Positions 23,953 through 32,255 of a stretch of 35,230 nucleotides of DNA are shown piece by piece. A model generated the notes under the pieces. That model was not told the DNA's origin, did no database searches, and was given only the letters and a program-made list of their open reading frames with translations. Within the stretch, counting starts at the first letter, position 1. Every line of letters starts with the position of its first letter. Both the position numbers and the translations under genes were made by a program. The DNA comes from Hyphomicrobiales bacterium (GTDB taxonomy: Bacteria > Pseudomonadota > Alphaproteobacteria > Rhizobiales > Rhizobiaceae), in the NCBI GenBank assembly GCA_900466475.1, contig UBMI01000024.1, positions 1-35,230 of the forward strand, written 5' to 3'.

Positions 23953-23988
23953 TTGACTGAAATGTGCTTTGGAGTTATAAGTCAGTCA
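23953..23988 (+). promoter_or_regulatory. promoter of the tetR-efflux operon, flanked by an inverted repeat
   Basis: TTGACT (23953-23958), a 17-bp spacer and TATAAG (23976-23981) make a near-consensus sigma-70 promoter. The inverted repeat TGACTGA (23954-23960) / TCAGTCA (23982-23988) brackets the promoter, as expected of an operator. The predicted start of transcription falls at or next to the tetR ATG (23988), so the message may be leaderless. Confidence 0.6.
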
Positions 23989-24677
23989 TGAGCGATGAAC
24001 AAAACCAACCGAACCGCGCCGAGATCACCCGGGAAAAGCTGCTTGCCGCAGCACTCGACGTCTTCGGCCGCCATGGCTTCGACGGCACCTCGACACGGCA
24101 GCTGAGCGAGGCGGCGGGTGTGAACCTGCAGGCCATTCCCTATTATTTCGGCGGCAAGGAAGGGCTCTATATCGCGACGGCGGAATATCTGGTGTCGCGC
24201 ATCGAGCGTCATATCGGCGCCCTGCGCCAGCAGATCGTCGCGCATATCATGGCGCTCGATGCCACCGGGCAGACGCTGACGGCAGACGATGCCCGCCATT
24301 TCCTGACACAGCTCACGGAGACCATGGTCGGCATCTTCGTCAGCAAGGAATCGGAGCCCTGGGCGCGTTTCATCACGCGCGAACAGATGGAGCCGACGGA
24401 GGCTTTCACCCGCATCTACAAGGGCCTGATGGGTCCGATGATCGAGATGGCGCGACGGCTGATCGGCACCATTCTGCGCGAGGATCCGGCTTCCGAGCAT
24501 GTGCGCCTGCGCACGCTGGCCTTTGTCGGCAACATCATGATCTTCCGCCTCGCCCACGCCGCCGTCCTCGCCCAGATGGAATGGCAATCGGTCGGATCAG
24601 AACAACTCCAGAGCCTGCGCAAACTTGCCGCAGAACTTGTCGGCCTTTTGGAGCCGGCGAAAGGAAATACCCCATGA
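23988..24677 (+). CDS. TetR-family regulator, CecR/YbiH-like
   Basis: A 229-residue repressor. The N-terminal HTH is REKLLAAALDVFGRHGFDGTSTRQLSEAAGVNLQAIPYYFGGKEGLY (about residues 14-60), and the C-terminal ligand domain resembles CecR/YbiH, whose gene in E. coli precedes ybhGFSR. The start ATG at 23988 overlaps the end of an inverted repeat. A GTG at 23964 would give a longer form. The gene overlaps the next by ATGA. It probably represses its own efflux operon and is released by a toxic ligand; this is inferred from operon position. Confidence 0.87.
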   Translation: MSDEQNQPNRAEITREKLLAAALDVFGRHGFDGTSTRQLSEAAGVNLQAIPYYFGGKEGLYIATAEYLVSRIERHIGALRQQIVAHIMALDATGQTLTADDARHFLTQLTETMVGIFVSKESEPWARFITREQMEPTEAFTRIYKGLMGPMIEMARRLIGTILREDPASEHVRLRTLAFVGNIMIFRLAHAAVLAQMEWQSVGSEQLQSLRKLAAELVGLLEPAKGNTP

Positions 24678-25681
24678 AACGGATCGTCCCCCTTGTCATC
24701 GTTATTCTCGTAGCCGCCGGCGGTGCCGCCTGGTGGTACGGCCTGCCGCAGAAGTTCGGCTGGCTGCCGGAACGATCAAAGGAATTCGCGCTCTACGGCA
24801 ATGTCGATATCCGCCAGGTTTCCCTCGGCTTCCGCGTCAATGGACGGCTGGCCTCGCTCGCCGTCGATGAAGGCGATACGATCAGCAGTGGCCAGGTGCT
24901 CGGCAAGCTCGACGCGACACCTTACGAGGCTGCCGTTACGTCCGCAGAAGCCAATGTCGCCGCCCTGCAGGCCACGCTCGACAAGCTGAAGGCCGGCCCG
25001 CGCCAGACGGAAATCGCCCAGGCCCGCGCTGCCTATGACGAAAGCGTCGCGGCGCTGCACAATGCCAATCTCACCTATGAGCGCGCCCGGCAGCTTCGCC
25101 CGCAGGGCAATATCTCGGAAGCGAACCTCGATCTGGCAACCGCCAATCGCGCAATGGCCGCGGCCCGCGCCGATTCCGCCAACGAAGCGCTGAAGCTGCT
25201 GCAGGAAGGCAGTCGCGTGGAAGACATCGATGCAGCCGACGCCCAGTTGAAGGCAGCGCAATCCGCTCTGGTCTCCGCCCGCATCTCGTTTGCCGATACG
25301 GAACTGCGCGCGCCGAATGACGGCGTCATTCTGTCCCGCGTACGCGAACCCGGCGCCATCGTCGCGCCCGCCGACAGCGTCTATGTCCTGTCGCTAACGC
25401 AACCGGTCTGGGTGCGCAGCTATGTGGCGGAAGGCGATCTCGGCCGCCTGCATCCCGGCATGAAGGTCCAGGTGACCTCGGATACGCAAGCCGACAAGCC
25501 CTATGACGGCACGATCGGCTTCATTTCGCCGGTCGCCGAGTTCACGCCGAAATCGGTCGAAACGCCGGAACTGCGCACCGATCTCGTCTATCGCCTGCGC
25601 ATCGTCATCGACAAGCCCGGCCCGGATCTGCGCCAGGGCATGCCGGTCACCGTGCACTTTCCCTCGCTGGCAGCGCGATGA
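24674..25681 (+). CDS. HlyD-family membrane-fusion protein (YbhG-like)
   Basis: A 335-residue periplasmic adaptor with an N-terminal membrane anchor (IVPLVIVILVAAGGAAWWYG), a lipoyl/barrel-sandwich half-motif (GNVDIRQVSLGFRVNGRLASLAVDEGDTISSGQVLGKLD), a long alpha-helical hairpin (about residues 80-200, AQARAAYDESVAALHNANLTYERARQL...) and the second half-motif AELRAPNDGV-like TELRAPNDGVILSRVREPGAIV. It connects the ABC transporter to the outer membrane channel. The ATG at 24674 overlaps the tetR stop (ATGA), and its own stop overlaps the next start, so translation is coupled. Confidence 0.9.
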   Translation: MKRIVPLVIVILVAAGGAAWWYGLPQKFGWLPERSKEFALYGNVDIRQVSLGFRVNGRLASLAVDEGDTISSGQVLGKLDATPYEAAVTSAEANVAALQATLDKLKAGPRQTEIAQARAAYDESVAALHNANLTYERARQLRPQGNISEANLDLATANRAMAAARADSANEALKLLQEGSRVEDIDAADAQLKAAQSALVSARISFADTELRAPNDGVILSRVREPGAIVAPADSVYVLSLTQPVWVRSYVAEGDLGRLHPGMKVQVTSDTQADKPYDGTIGFISPVAEFTPKSVETPELRTDLVYRLRIVIDKPGPDLRQGMPVTVHFPSLAAR

Positions 25682-27429
25682 GCCCGGTTCCCTCCAAGGC
25701 AGATGAAGCGCTGGTCCGGCTTGCCGATGTCACCAGGCGCTTCGGCGATGCCCCGCCGGCTCTCGACGCCGTCTCCGGCGAGGTCAGGGGCGGCGCCATC
25801 ACCGGCCTCGTCGGCCCCGACGGCGCCGGCAAGACGACGCTGATCCGGTTGATGACCGGCCTCATGCTGCCCGATAGCGGCACTGTCGAGGTGCTGGGCT
25901 TCGACACAGCCCGGAACCCGGCGGCCATCCAGGCCTCGATCGGCTACATGCCGCAGCGCTTCGGCCTCTATGAAGATCTCTCGGTCCAGGAAAACCTCGA
26001 TCTCTATGCCGATCTGCGCGGCCTGCCGAAGGCCGAGCGCGCCGCCGCCTTCGACGAGCTTCTGACCTTCACCGACCTGAAGCGTTTCACGACCCGGCTC
26101 GCCGGCAAGCTCTCGGGCGGCATGAAGCAGAAGCTCGGCCTTGCCTGCGCGCTCCTGAAAAAGCCGCGCCTGCTGCTGCTCGATGAGCCTGGCGTCGGCG
26201 TCGACCCGATCTCGCGGCGCGACCTCTGGAAGATGGTCGAAAACCTGACGCAGGAAGGCATCGGCGTGCTCTGGTCCACGGCCTATCTGGATGAGGCCGA
26301 GGCCTGCGATCATGTCCTGCTGCTCAACCAGGGAAAGCTGCTCTTTTCCGGCAAGCCGCACGATCTGACCGGCCGCGTCGAAGACCGTGTCTTCAAGGTC
26401 TCTGGCGTCAGCGGCCGCAGGCGCCAGGTCCTCGCCGAACTGCTGCAGACGAAAGGCGTGATCGACGGCGTCATCCAGGGCGATGCCATCCGCCTCGTGA
26501 CATCGAAGGATGAGACGCCTGATATCGGCAAAACCGGCGGGGCAAAGCTGACACCCACCCCTCCCCGCTTCGAGGATGCCTTCATCGATATGCTTGGCGG
26601 CGGCCCCGGCGGGCGCTCCAAGCTTGCGGAGGCACAGGGCTCGCCGAGCGAGACCGGCGACCGCCCCGTCATCGAAGCCCATGGCCTGACCAAGCGCTTC
26701 GGCGATTTCACCGCCGCCGACAATATCACCTTCGATATCGGCCGCGGCGAGATCTTCGGCCTGCTCGGGCCGAATGGTGCCGGCAAATCCACCACCTTCA
26801 AGATGCTCTGCGGCCTGCTGAAACCATCCGGAGGCGAAGGCCGGGTCGCCGGTTTCGACCTGCGCAAGGATGCCGCCGAGGCGCGCAACCAGCTTGGCTA
26901 CATGGCGCAGAAATTCTCGCTCTACGGCGATCTCACCGTCATGCAGAACCTCGAATTCTTCGCCGGCGTGTACGGCCTCTCCGGCAGCCGCCGCCGCGAG
27001 CGAATAGAGCTGATGACCGAGATCTTCGACTTCGGCCGCCACGGGCGCTATTCGGCCAAGGACCTTCCGCTCGGCCTGAAACAGCGCCTGGCGCTTGCCT
27101 GCGCCGTCATGCACGAGCCGCGCGCCCTGTTCCTGGACGAACCGACCTCCGGCGTCGATCCGATCACCCGGCGCGAATTCTGGACCCATATCAACGCCCT
27201 CGTCGAAAAGGGCGTCACCGTGCTGGTGACGACGCATTTCATGGACGAGGCCGAATATTGCGACCGCATCTCGCTGATCTATCGCGGCCGCTCGATCGCA
27301 CTCGGCTCGCCCGACGAGTTGAAAGCGCGGGTCGCCACCGAGGAACAGCCGGACCCGACGATGGAGGATGCCTTTATCGCCCTCGTTCAGGACTCCGAAA
27401 AGGGGCAGGAAAAGGAGAAAGCCGCATGA
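25678..27429 (+). CDS. ABC transporter ATPase with two fused NBDs (YbhF-like)
   Basis: A 583-residue ATPase with two nucleotide-binding domains in tandem. NBD1: Walker A GPDGAGKTT (46-54), signature LSGGM (145-149), Walker B LLLLDEPGVGVDP. NBD2: Walker A GPNGAGKST (about 364-372), Walker B ALFLDEPTSGVDP, but its signature reads LPLGL in place of LSGGQ. The fused layout is that of E. coli YbhF, which works with YbhS and YbhR in efflux of drugs or small cations. The degenerate second signature suggests unequal ATP sites. Start and stop overlap neighbours by ATGA. Confidence 0.9.
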   Translation: MSPVPSKADEALVRLADVTRRFGDAPPALDAVSGEVRGGAITGLVGPDGAGKTTLIRLMTGLMLPDSGTVEVLGFDTARNPAAIQASIGYMPQRFGLYEDLSVQENLDLYADLRGLPKAERAAAFDELLTFTDLKRFTTRLAGKLSGGMKQKLGLACALLKKPRLLLLDEPGVGVDPISRRDLWKMVENLTQEGIGVLWSTAYLDEAEACDHVLLLNQGKLLFSGKPHDLTGRVEDRVFKVSGVSGRRRQVLAELLQTKGVIDGVIQGDAIRLVTSKDETPDIGKTGGAKLTPTPPRFEDAFIDMLGGGPGGRSKLAEAQGSPSETGDRPVIEAHGLTKRFGDFTAADNITFDIGRGEIFGLLGPNGAGKSTTFKMLCGLLKPSGGEGRVAGFDLRKDAAEARNQLGYMAQKFSLYGDLTVMQNLEFFAGVYGLSGSRRRERIELMTEIFDFGRHGRYSAKDLPLGLKQRLALACAVMHEPRALFLDEPTSGVDPITRREFWTHINALVEKGVTVLVTTHFMDEAEYCDRISLIYRGRSIALGSPDELKARVATEEQPDPTMEDAFIALVQDSEKGQEKEKAA

Positions 27430-28550
27430 GCGCTTCCTCCCGCAGCCGCCGCTTCATCGCCCTCGTCCGCAAGGAGAGCTATCAGGCGATCCGCGACCCC
27501 AGCACCATTCTCATCGCCTTCGTACTGCCGCTGATCCTGCTCTTCCTCTTCGGCTACGGCGTGTCGCTCGATACGACCCGCACCCGCATCGGCCTCGTCC
27601 TGGAGCAGGCGACGCCGCTGACGCAGGATCTCGCGGCAAGCTTCCAGGCCTCGCGCTACTTCTCCGTCACCGTTGGCCGCGACCGGCGCATGTTCGAAGA
27701 CGATCTCGTGCTCGGCAATGTGCGCGGCATCGTCGTCATTCCCGCCGATTTCGCCACGGACTACGCCGCCGGCAATCACCCGCAGATCCAGGTCCTCGTC
27801 GACGGCTCCGACCCCAACACCGCCAATTTCGTCCAGAACTATGTGCAGGGCGCGGTCGCCAACTGGGAGCGCCAGCGCCAGTCCGAAACGGTCGCCGCCG
27901 GTCCGCCCATCTCCATCGAGCAGCGCTTCTGGTTCAATCCCGAGCTGACCAGCCGCAACTTCCTCGTCCCCGGCTCTATCGCGATCGTCATGACGCTTGT
28001 CGGCACGCTCTTGACCTCGCTGGTCGTCGCCCGCGAATGGGAGCGCGGCACGATGGAAGCGATGATGGCGACGCCGGTGACATCGGCCGAACTGCTCGCC
28101 GGCAAGATCCTCCCCTATTTCCTGCTCGGCCTTGCCTCCATGACGCTCTGCGTGCTGCTCGCCGTCTTCCTGTTCGGCGTGCCGTTTCGCGGTTCCGTCA
28201 TCGCGCTCTATGCGCTCTCTGCCGCCTTTCTCATCCCGGCGCTCGGCCAGGGCCTGTTGATTTCGACGGCGACCAAGAACCAGTTCCTCGCTTCACAGCT
28301 TGCACTGATCTCCGCCTTCCTGCCAGCCTTCCTGCTCTCGGGCTTTCTCTTCGAGATCAATTCCATGCCTGAAATCATCCAGTGGATCACCATCATCGTG
28401 CCGGCGCGTTATCTCATCCCCAGCCTGCAGACAGTCTTTCTGGCCGGCGATATCTGGCCGATGTTTGCCCGCGCGATCGCCGTGATGCTCACGATCGGCG
28501 GCATCATGTTCCTGCTGGCTGCCCGCAGCACCAGAAAGAGGATCGGCTGA
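27426..28550 (+). CDS. ABC-2 type permease (YbhS-like)
   Basis: A 374-residue ABC-2 membrane subunit with an N-terminal membrane helix (DPSTILIAFVLPLILLFLFGYGVSLD), a large periplasmic domain (about residues 55-180) and five C-terminal helices including the EWERGTMEAMMATPVTSAELLAGKILPYF coupling segment. The ATG at 27426 overlaps the ATPase stop. It pairs with the following permease to form the heterodimeric channel. Confidence 0.9.
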   Translation: MSASSRSRRFIALVRKESYQAIRDPSTILIAFVLPLILLFLFGYGVSLDTTRTRIGLVLEQATPLTQDLAASFQASRYFSVTVGRDRRMFEDDLVLGNVRGIVVIPADFATDYAAGNHPQIQVLVDGSDPNTANFVQNYVQGAVANWERQRQSETVAAGPPISIEQRFWFNPELTSRNFLVPGSIAIVMTLVGTLLTSLVVAREWERGTMEAMMATPVTSAELLAGKILPYFLLGLASMTLCVLLAVFLFGVPFRGSVIALYALSAAFLIPALGQGLLISTATKNQFLASQLALISAFLPAFLLSGFLFEINSMPEIIQWITIIVPARYLIPSLQTVFLAGDIWPMFARAIAVMLTIGGIMFLLAARSTRKRIG

Positions 28551-28551
28551 G

Positions 28552-29664
28552 ATGTGGTGGACCCGGCTGAAAGCCCTCATCATCAAGGAACTGCTGGCCG
28601 TACTGCGTGATCCCAAGGGTCGCTTCGTGCTCATCGTGCCGCCCGTCATGCAGCTTCTCGTCTTTTCCTATGCGGCGACGCTCGAGGTGCGCAATGTCGA
28701 TGTCATGGTGCTGAACCGCGACAGCGGCCATTGGGGGCAGGAACTGATAGAGCGCATCCACGGATCGCCGACCTTCCGCCGCATCGACACAGCAGACAAT
28801 CAGACCGATATCCGCGAAGCCATCGATGGCCAGTCGGTCATTGCCGCAATCGAGATCGGCCCCGATTTCTCCCGCAATATCGAGGCGGGCATTCCGGCCG
28901 ATCTTCAGATCATCCTCGACGGCCGCCGCTCCAACGCCTCGCAGATCGTTTCCGGCTATCTCACACAGATTGGCATGACGCTCTCGGCCGAGACGCCGGC
29001 AGGCCAGCGCGCCATGGCCAAAACAGTGGCGACCGTGCCGCGCAACTGGTTCAATGCCAACCTCACCTATCAATGGTTCATGGTGCCGAACCTGATCGCC
29101 AGCATCGCGCTCCTCATCGGTCTCATCGTCACCGCGCTGTCGATTGCCCGCGAGAGGGAACTCGGCACCTTCGATCAGCTGATGGTCTCGCCGCTGCGCG
29201 TCCATGAAATCCTGGTCGGCAAGCTCATTCCGCCAATGATGATCGGCCTCTTCCACATGACGCTCTATATCCTGGCGGCGCTATTCATCTTCGGCGTGCC
29301 GCTCAGGGGATCGCTCTTGCTGCTCTATGGCAGCTCCATCTTCTATCTGGGTTCGGTCGCCGGCCTCGGCCTCTTCATCTCGGCGCTCTCGATGACGCAG
29401 CAGCAGGCAATCCTCGGCGCCTTCCTGTTCATGGTGCCCGCCATGCTGCTGTCGGGTTTCGCAACGCCGATCGAGAACATGCCGGCATGGCTGCAGCCGG
29501 TGACGACAATCAATCCGCTGCGTTATTTCCTCATCATCGTCAAAGGCGTCTTCCTCAAGGATCTTCCCGCGGAGGAAGTGCTGAACCAGACGATTCCGCT
29601 GGCCCTGATCGCGACCGCAACCCTCGGCGCCGCCGCCTGGCTGTTCCGCCGCAGGCTGGAATAG
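28552..29664 (+). CDS. ABC-2 type permease (YbhR-like)
   Basis: A 370-residue ABC-2 membrane subunit, paralogous to the previous gene: RDPKGRFVLIVPPVMQLLVFSYAATLEV at the start, a periplasmic middle and the motif ERELGTFDQLMVSPLRVHEILVGKLIPPMMIG before the C-terminal helices. Only one base separates it from the preceding stop, so it belongs to the same operon. Together with the HlyD, ATPase and first permease it makes a complete ABC efflux pump. Substrates are not predictable. Confidence 0.9.
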   Translation: MWWTRLKALIIKELLAVLRDPKGRFVLIVPPVMQLLVFSYAATLEVRNVDVMVLNRDSGHWGQELIERIHGSPTFRRIDTADNQTDIREAIDGQSVIAAIEIGPDFSRNIEAGIPADLQIILDGRRSNASQIVSGYLTQIGMTLSAETPAGQRAMAKTVATVPRNWFNANLTYQWFMVPNLIASIALLIGLIVTALSIARERELGTFDQLMVSPLRVHEILVGKLIPPMMIGLFHMTLYILAALFIFGVPLRGSLLLLYGSSIFYLGSVAGLGLFISALSMTQQQAILGAFLFMVPAMLLSGFATPIENMPAWLQPVTTINPLRYFLIIVKGVFLKDLPAEEVLNQTIPLALIATATLGAAAWLFRRRLE

Positions 29665-29755
29665 CCATCTCACGCACTATAACCCGCACGGCCAATCCGT
29701 GACTCCTGCGATCAGGAACAACGACTGATCCGGCTCGTTTCCTCAGCGCAAACCA

Positions 29756-29848
29756 AGGCAATTCCCATAGCGCTTATCTGCCCGGAATTGCTGAAGAAGC
29801 AATGAGATAGAGCATTTCCGTCTTTCCCTGAAAAACGCAAATGCTCTC
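29756..29848. repeat. RIME-like rhizobial intergenic repeat
   Basis: A diverged copy: GGCAATTCCCATAGCG ... CCCGGAATTGC, then AATGAGATAGAGCATTTCCG and AAAACGCAAATGCTCT. The second half forms the stem AGAGCATTTCCG/CGCAAATGCTCT with few mismatches. It lies between the efflux operon and the glycine-zipper gene. Confidence 0.75.
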
Positions 29849-29866
29849 GATCGAAGGAGTATCAAA

Positions 29867-30262
29867 ATGTATAAGATCATTCTCGTTTCCGGCGCGCTGG
29901 CGCTTTCGTCGCTCGCCACCAATGCCATGGCCGACGGAGCGGTGACGGGTGCAGCCGGCGGCGCAATCACCGGCGCCATTGTCGGCGGCCCCGTGGGCGC
30001 TGCAATTGGCGGCGTGGCAGGTGGTGTAGCCGGTGCCGTCGTCGATCCGCCGCCGCGCGAGGTCGTAACCTACGTCCAGCAGCAGCCGGCCCCGCCGTCG
30101 GCAGTGGTGGTGCAGCAGCCGATCGTCGTTGGCAAGCCGCTGCCATCAGATGTCCAGGTGATCCCGGTGCCGGATAATCCGCGCTATGCCTATACCGTCG
30201 TCAACGATCGCCATGTGATCGTCGAGCCGCAGACCCACCGCGTGGTTCAGGTGATCGAATAA
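29867..30262 (+). CDS. secreted glycine-zipper protein (DUF1236-like)
   Basis: A 131-residue protein with a signal peptide (MYKIILVSGALALSSLATNAMA) and a glycine-zipper region (GAAGGAITGAIVGGPVGAAIGGVAGGVAGAVV) that is likely to insert in a membrane or form helical assemblies. After a Pro/Gln/Val-rich linker, the C-terminal segment (GKPLPSDVQVIPVPDNPRYAYTVVNDRHVIVEPQTHRVVQVIE) resembles the small DUF1236 domain seen in Rhizobiales. GAAGGAG just upstream is a good ribosome site. A clear terminator follows. Function unknown. Confidence 0.82.
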   Translation: MYKIILVSGALALSSLATNAMADGAVTGAAGGAITGAIVGGPVGAAIGGVAGGVAGAVVDPPPREVVTYVQQQPAPPSAVVVQQPIVVGKPLPSDVQVIPVPDNPRYAYTVVNDRHVIVEPQTHRVVQVIE

Positions 30263-30270
30263 ACGCAAAA

Positions 30271-30297
30271 GGCCCCGCTTTTCGGCGGGGCCTCTTT
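30271..30297 (+). terminator. terminator after glycine-zipper gene
   Basis: GGCCCCGC-TTTTCG-GCGGGGCC, an 8-bp stem, is followed by TCTTT. It lies 8 bp after the stop, before the convergent cupin gene. Confidence 0.85.
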
Positions 30298-30318
30298 CAT
30301 GTGCGGCTTTCAGAAATG

Positions 30319-30756
30319 TCAGGGCTTGCGCGGCGTCGTCAGAGCCGCATCAGCGGTATCGACCACAAACACGGCGAGCAGCTTTGCCGGTTTCGTCTTG
30401 CTGGCATTCGCGCTGACATCGTGCCGGTCGCCGGGAAGTTCCGTGAAGTTCATTCCCTTGGTGAAGGTCTTCACCTCGCCACCATTCACCCCGCTCAAAA
30501 TGGCGCCTTCGAGAACGGTCGCATAGATAAGCGCCGATTTGGCATGGGTATGCGCCGGGCTGTAGCCGCCGGGCTCGTACTCGACCAGGACACCTTTCAC
30601 GCTCTTGCCCGGAACATCCGGAAGCGCGTGCGCGTAAACCTCCGTCACTTTCGCGCCCTTCGACTCGTAGACGAGTTCACCCTTGGTGAGGTCGTGCGCC
30701 GAGGCGACGGTGACCGGCAGAACGAGTGCCATCATGGCATAAAGGATCGGTTTCAT
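30319..30756 (-). CDS. secreted cupin-domain protein
   Basis: A 145-residue protein with a signal peptide (MKPILYAMMALVLPVTVASA) and a single cupin domain: motif 1 is GYSPAHTHAKSALIYATVLEG, with the two His and downstream acidic/Gly residues, and motif 2 is GDRHDVSANASKT. Metal binding is likely through the H-x-H and later His. The ATG at 30754-30756 overlaps the stop of the NmrA-like gene by one base (TAATG), so they are co-translated. It is part of an operon with the Rrf2 regulator. The substrate is unknown. Confidence 0.85.
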   Translation of the reverse strand: MKPILYAMMALVLPVTVASAHDLTKGELVYESKGAKVTEVYAHALPDVPGKSVKGVLVEYEPGGYSPAHTHAKSALIYATVLEGAILSGVNGGEVKTFTKGMNFTELPGDRHDVSANASKTKPAKLLAVFVVDTADAALTTPRKP

Positions 30757-31538
30757 TATGCTTTCTCCACTTGCGATGCATGATTCTGTTGGCGGAGCCA
30801 ATCCGCAAGCGCGGTCTGCCCCTGCATGAAGGCGCCCGTCGGAACGAGCGAGGTGGCCGTGACCGGCGCCCCGAAATACCCTAGGGCTGCATCGACGCCG
30901 ACGCTGCGGCTGTCGCCCTTTGCAGCCAGGTATGTCCGCATAAGTTCGCCAAAGCCGGCGCGGTCCGGGCCGGCAAGGTCGACGATGCCATTGTGCGGCT
31001 TGCCAAGCGCAACGCTCACCAATGCCGCCGCGACATCATCGGCCGCGATCGGCTGGAACTGGATATCGGGGACATTTACCGCGCCGTCAGCGGAATAGGC
31101 CTCGGCCAGCGTCTCCATGAACTCGTGGAACTGCGTGGCGCGAACGATCGTATAGTCCTGGCCGGAGGCCTGCACCGCATCTTCCTGCGCCTGCTTGCCG
31201 CTCACATAGGGATTGCCCGAGAGGTCGCTGGTGCCCACGATGGACAGGACGACATGGTGGCGAACGCTGGCCGATTTCTCGGCTGCGGTCAGGTTGCGGG
31301 TGGAGGTCGCAAAGAAATTGCGAATGACCGGCTCGTCATAGGAAACGATGTTGGAGACGTCGATGACGGCATCCGCCCCTGAAAGGGCGGCTTCGAGCCC
31401 CTCGCCGGTAAAGGCATTGATCCCGTTTCTGGAGCTGGCGACGACGACCTCGTGCCCGGCATTGCGAAGAATGGTGACTGCCCTGGAGCCGACGAGGCCC
31501 GTGCCGCCGATGACGACAACCTTCTTGGACGTGCTCAT
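30756..31538 (-). CDS. NmrA-like NAD(P)-binding protein (atypical SDR)
   Basis: A 260-residue Rossmann protein. The cofactor motif is IGGTGLVGSRAV near the N-terminus, and the sequence follows atypical SDR/NmrA or NAD(P)H:quinone-reductase-like proteins (SGKQAQEDAVQASGQDYTIVRATQFHEFM). It has no clear YxxxK catalytic pair, so it may be a reductase with different chemistry or a redox-sensing protein. GGAGAAG precedes the ATG. It is 11 bp downstream of the Rrf2 gene and overlaps the cupin gene start. Confidence 0.85.
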   Translation of the reverse strand: MSTSKKVVVIGGTGLVGSRAVTILRNAGHEVVVASSRNGINAFTGEGLEAALSGADAVIDVSNIVSYDEPVIRNFFATSTRNLTAAEKSASVRHHVVLSIVGTSDLSGNPYVSGKQAQEDAVQASGQDYTIVRATQFHEFMETLAEAYSADGAVNVPDIQFQPIAADDVAAALVSVALGKPHNGIVDLAGPDRAGFGELMRTYLAAKGDSRSVGVDAALGYFGAPVTATSLVPTGAFMQGQTALADWLRQQNHASQVEKA

Positions 31539-31549
31539 TGTAGCTTCTC

Positions 31550-32062
31550 CTATGACGAGGCCCGATTGCCCGTCTTTCTTTCGTTGAGTTCAAGGAAAGC
31601 GCAGCCGCGGGCGGCGATACCGCCGTCGTCGTCTGCCATGACATCAGCCGCGATGTCTGCGATGGTCACTTTGGCGAGCTCGGCGCGATACGCTCTTTCC
31701 GCCTTCAGCATCGCGGCATTGATCTGGCAGGGCTTGGTGAAGTACCGCCCCGGCAGAGGATTGGGTCCGCGCTGGCGGATCTCGGCACAGCGGAAGGCCG
31801 GTGCGGGACCTTCCACCGCCAGCACGACGTCGAGGAGAGTGATCTCCTCCTTCGCCCTCGCCAGCCTGTATCCGCCCTTCGGCCCCGGCGTCGTCACGAG
31901 CAGCCCGGCGCCCGACAATGCCTGCAGATGCTTCAGCAGGTAGCTTGGGGAAACCCCGTGAAGCTCCGCAAGTGCTGCCGCCGACAGCACCCCCTCCTCC
32001 GACAATCCGGAGAGGAAAGTCACACAATGAATTGCCTGCTCTACGCCGTCGCTGAGTTTCAT
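31550..32062 (-). CDS. Rrf2-family transcriptional regulator
   Basis: A 170-residue Rrf2 protein: N-terminal winged HTH (MKLSDGVEQAIHCVTFLSGL ... VSPSYLLKHLQALSGAGLL), wing GPKGGYRLAR, and the helical linker region. In the place where Fe-S members such as IscR have three close cysteines, this one has C at FRCAEIRQRG and PCQINAAM, so a cluster is not certain; a redox-sensing role is still plausible because it sits with a cupin and an NAD(P)-binding protein. A perfect palindrome just upstream is the candidate operator. Confidence 0.87.
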   Translation of the reverse strand: MKLSDGVEQAIHCVTFLSGLSEEGVLSAAALAELHGVSPSYLLKHLQALSGAGLLVTTPGPKGGYRLARAKEEITLLDVVLAVEGPAPAFRCAEIRQRGPNPLPGRYFTKPCQINAAMLKAERAYRAELAKVTIADIAADVMADDDGGIAARGCAFLELNERKTGNRASS

Positions 32063-32079
32063 GTGCCGTCTCCAATCAT

Positions 32080-32094
32080 GGATAAACTTTATCC
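32080..32094. promoter_or_regulatory. candidate Rrf2 operator
   Basis: GGATAAA-C-TTTATCC is a perfect 15-bp palindrome 18 bp upstream of the rrf2 start, a location and AT-rich core typical of Rrf2-type autoregulation sites. Binding is inferred. Confidence 0.6.
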
Positions 32095-32185
32095 GCGATT
32101 TAGAGCGTCGTCAATATGCCCGGGGTGAACGATGCGTTCAGCGAAGTTTCCACGCGGAACGGGCGCGCAATTCCGGTCAGCGAAC

Positions 32186-32217
32186 AAAAGAAAAAGGCCC
32201 CGCATTTGCAGGGCCTT
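32186..32217 (-). terminator. terminator of the beta-hydroxylase gene
   Basis: Read on the minus strand, AAGGCCC-TGCAAATGCG-GGGCCTT is followed by a T-rich run (TTTCTTTTG), 39 bp after the stop of the hydroxylase gene. Confidence 0.75.
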
Positions 32218-32255
32218 AAGCAGGTGCACGACATCGAAAAGGCGGAAGTCTTTTC

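Noticed and set aside
25588..27237. 549-residue minus-strand frame opposite the ABC ATPase
   Set aside because: It is antisense to conserved Walker motifs and has shadow-type composition.
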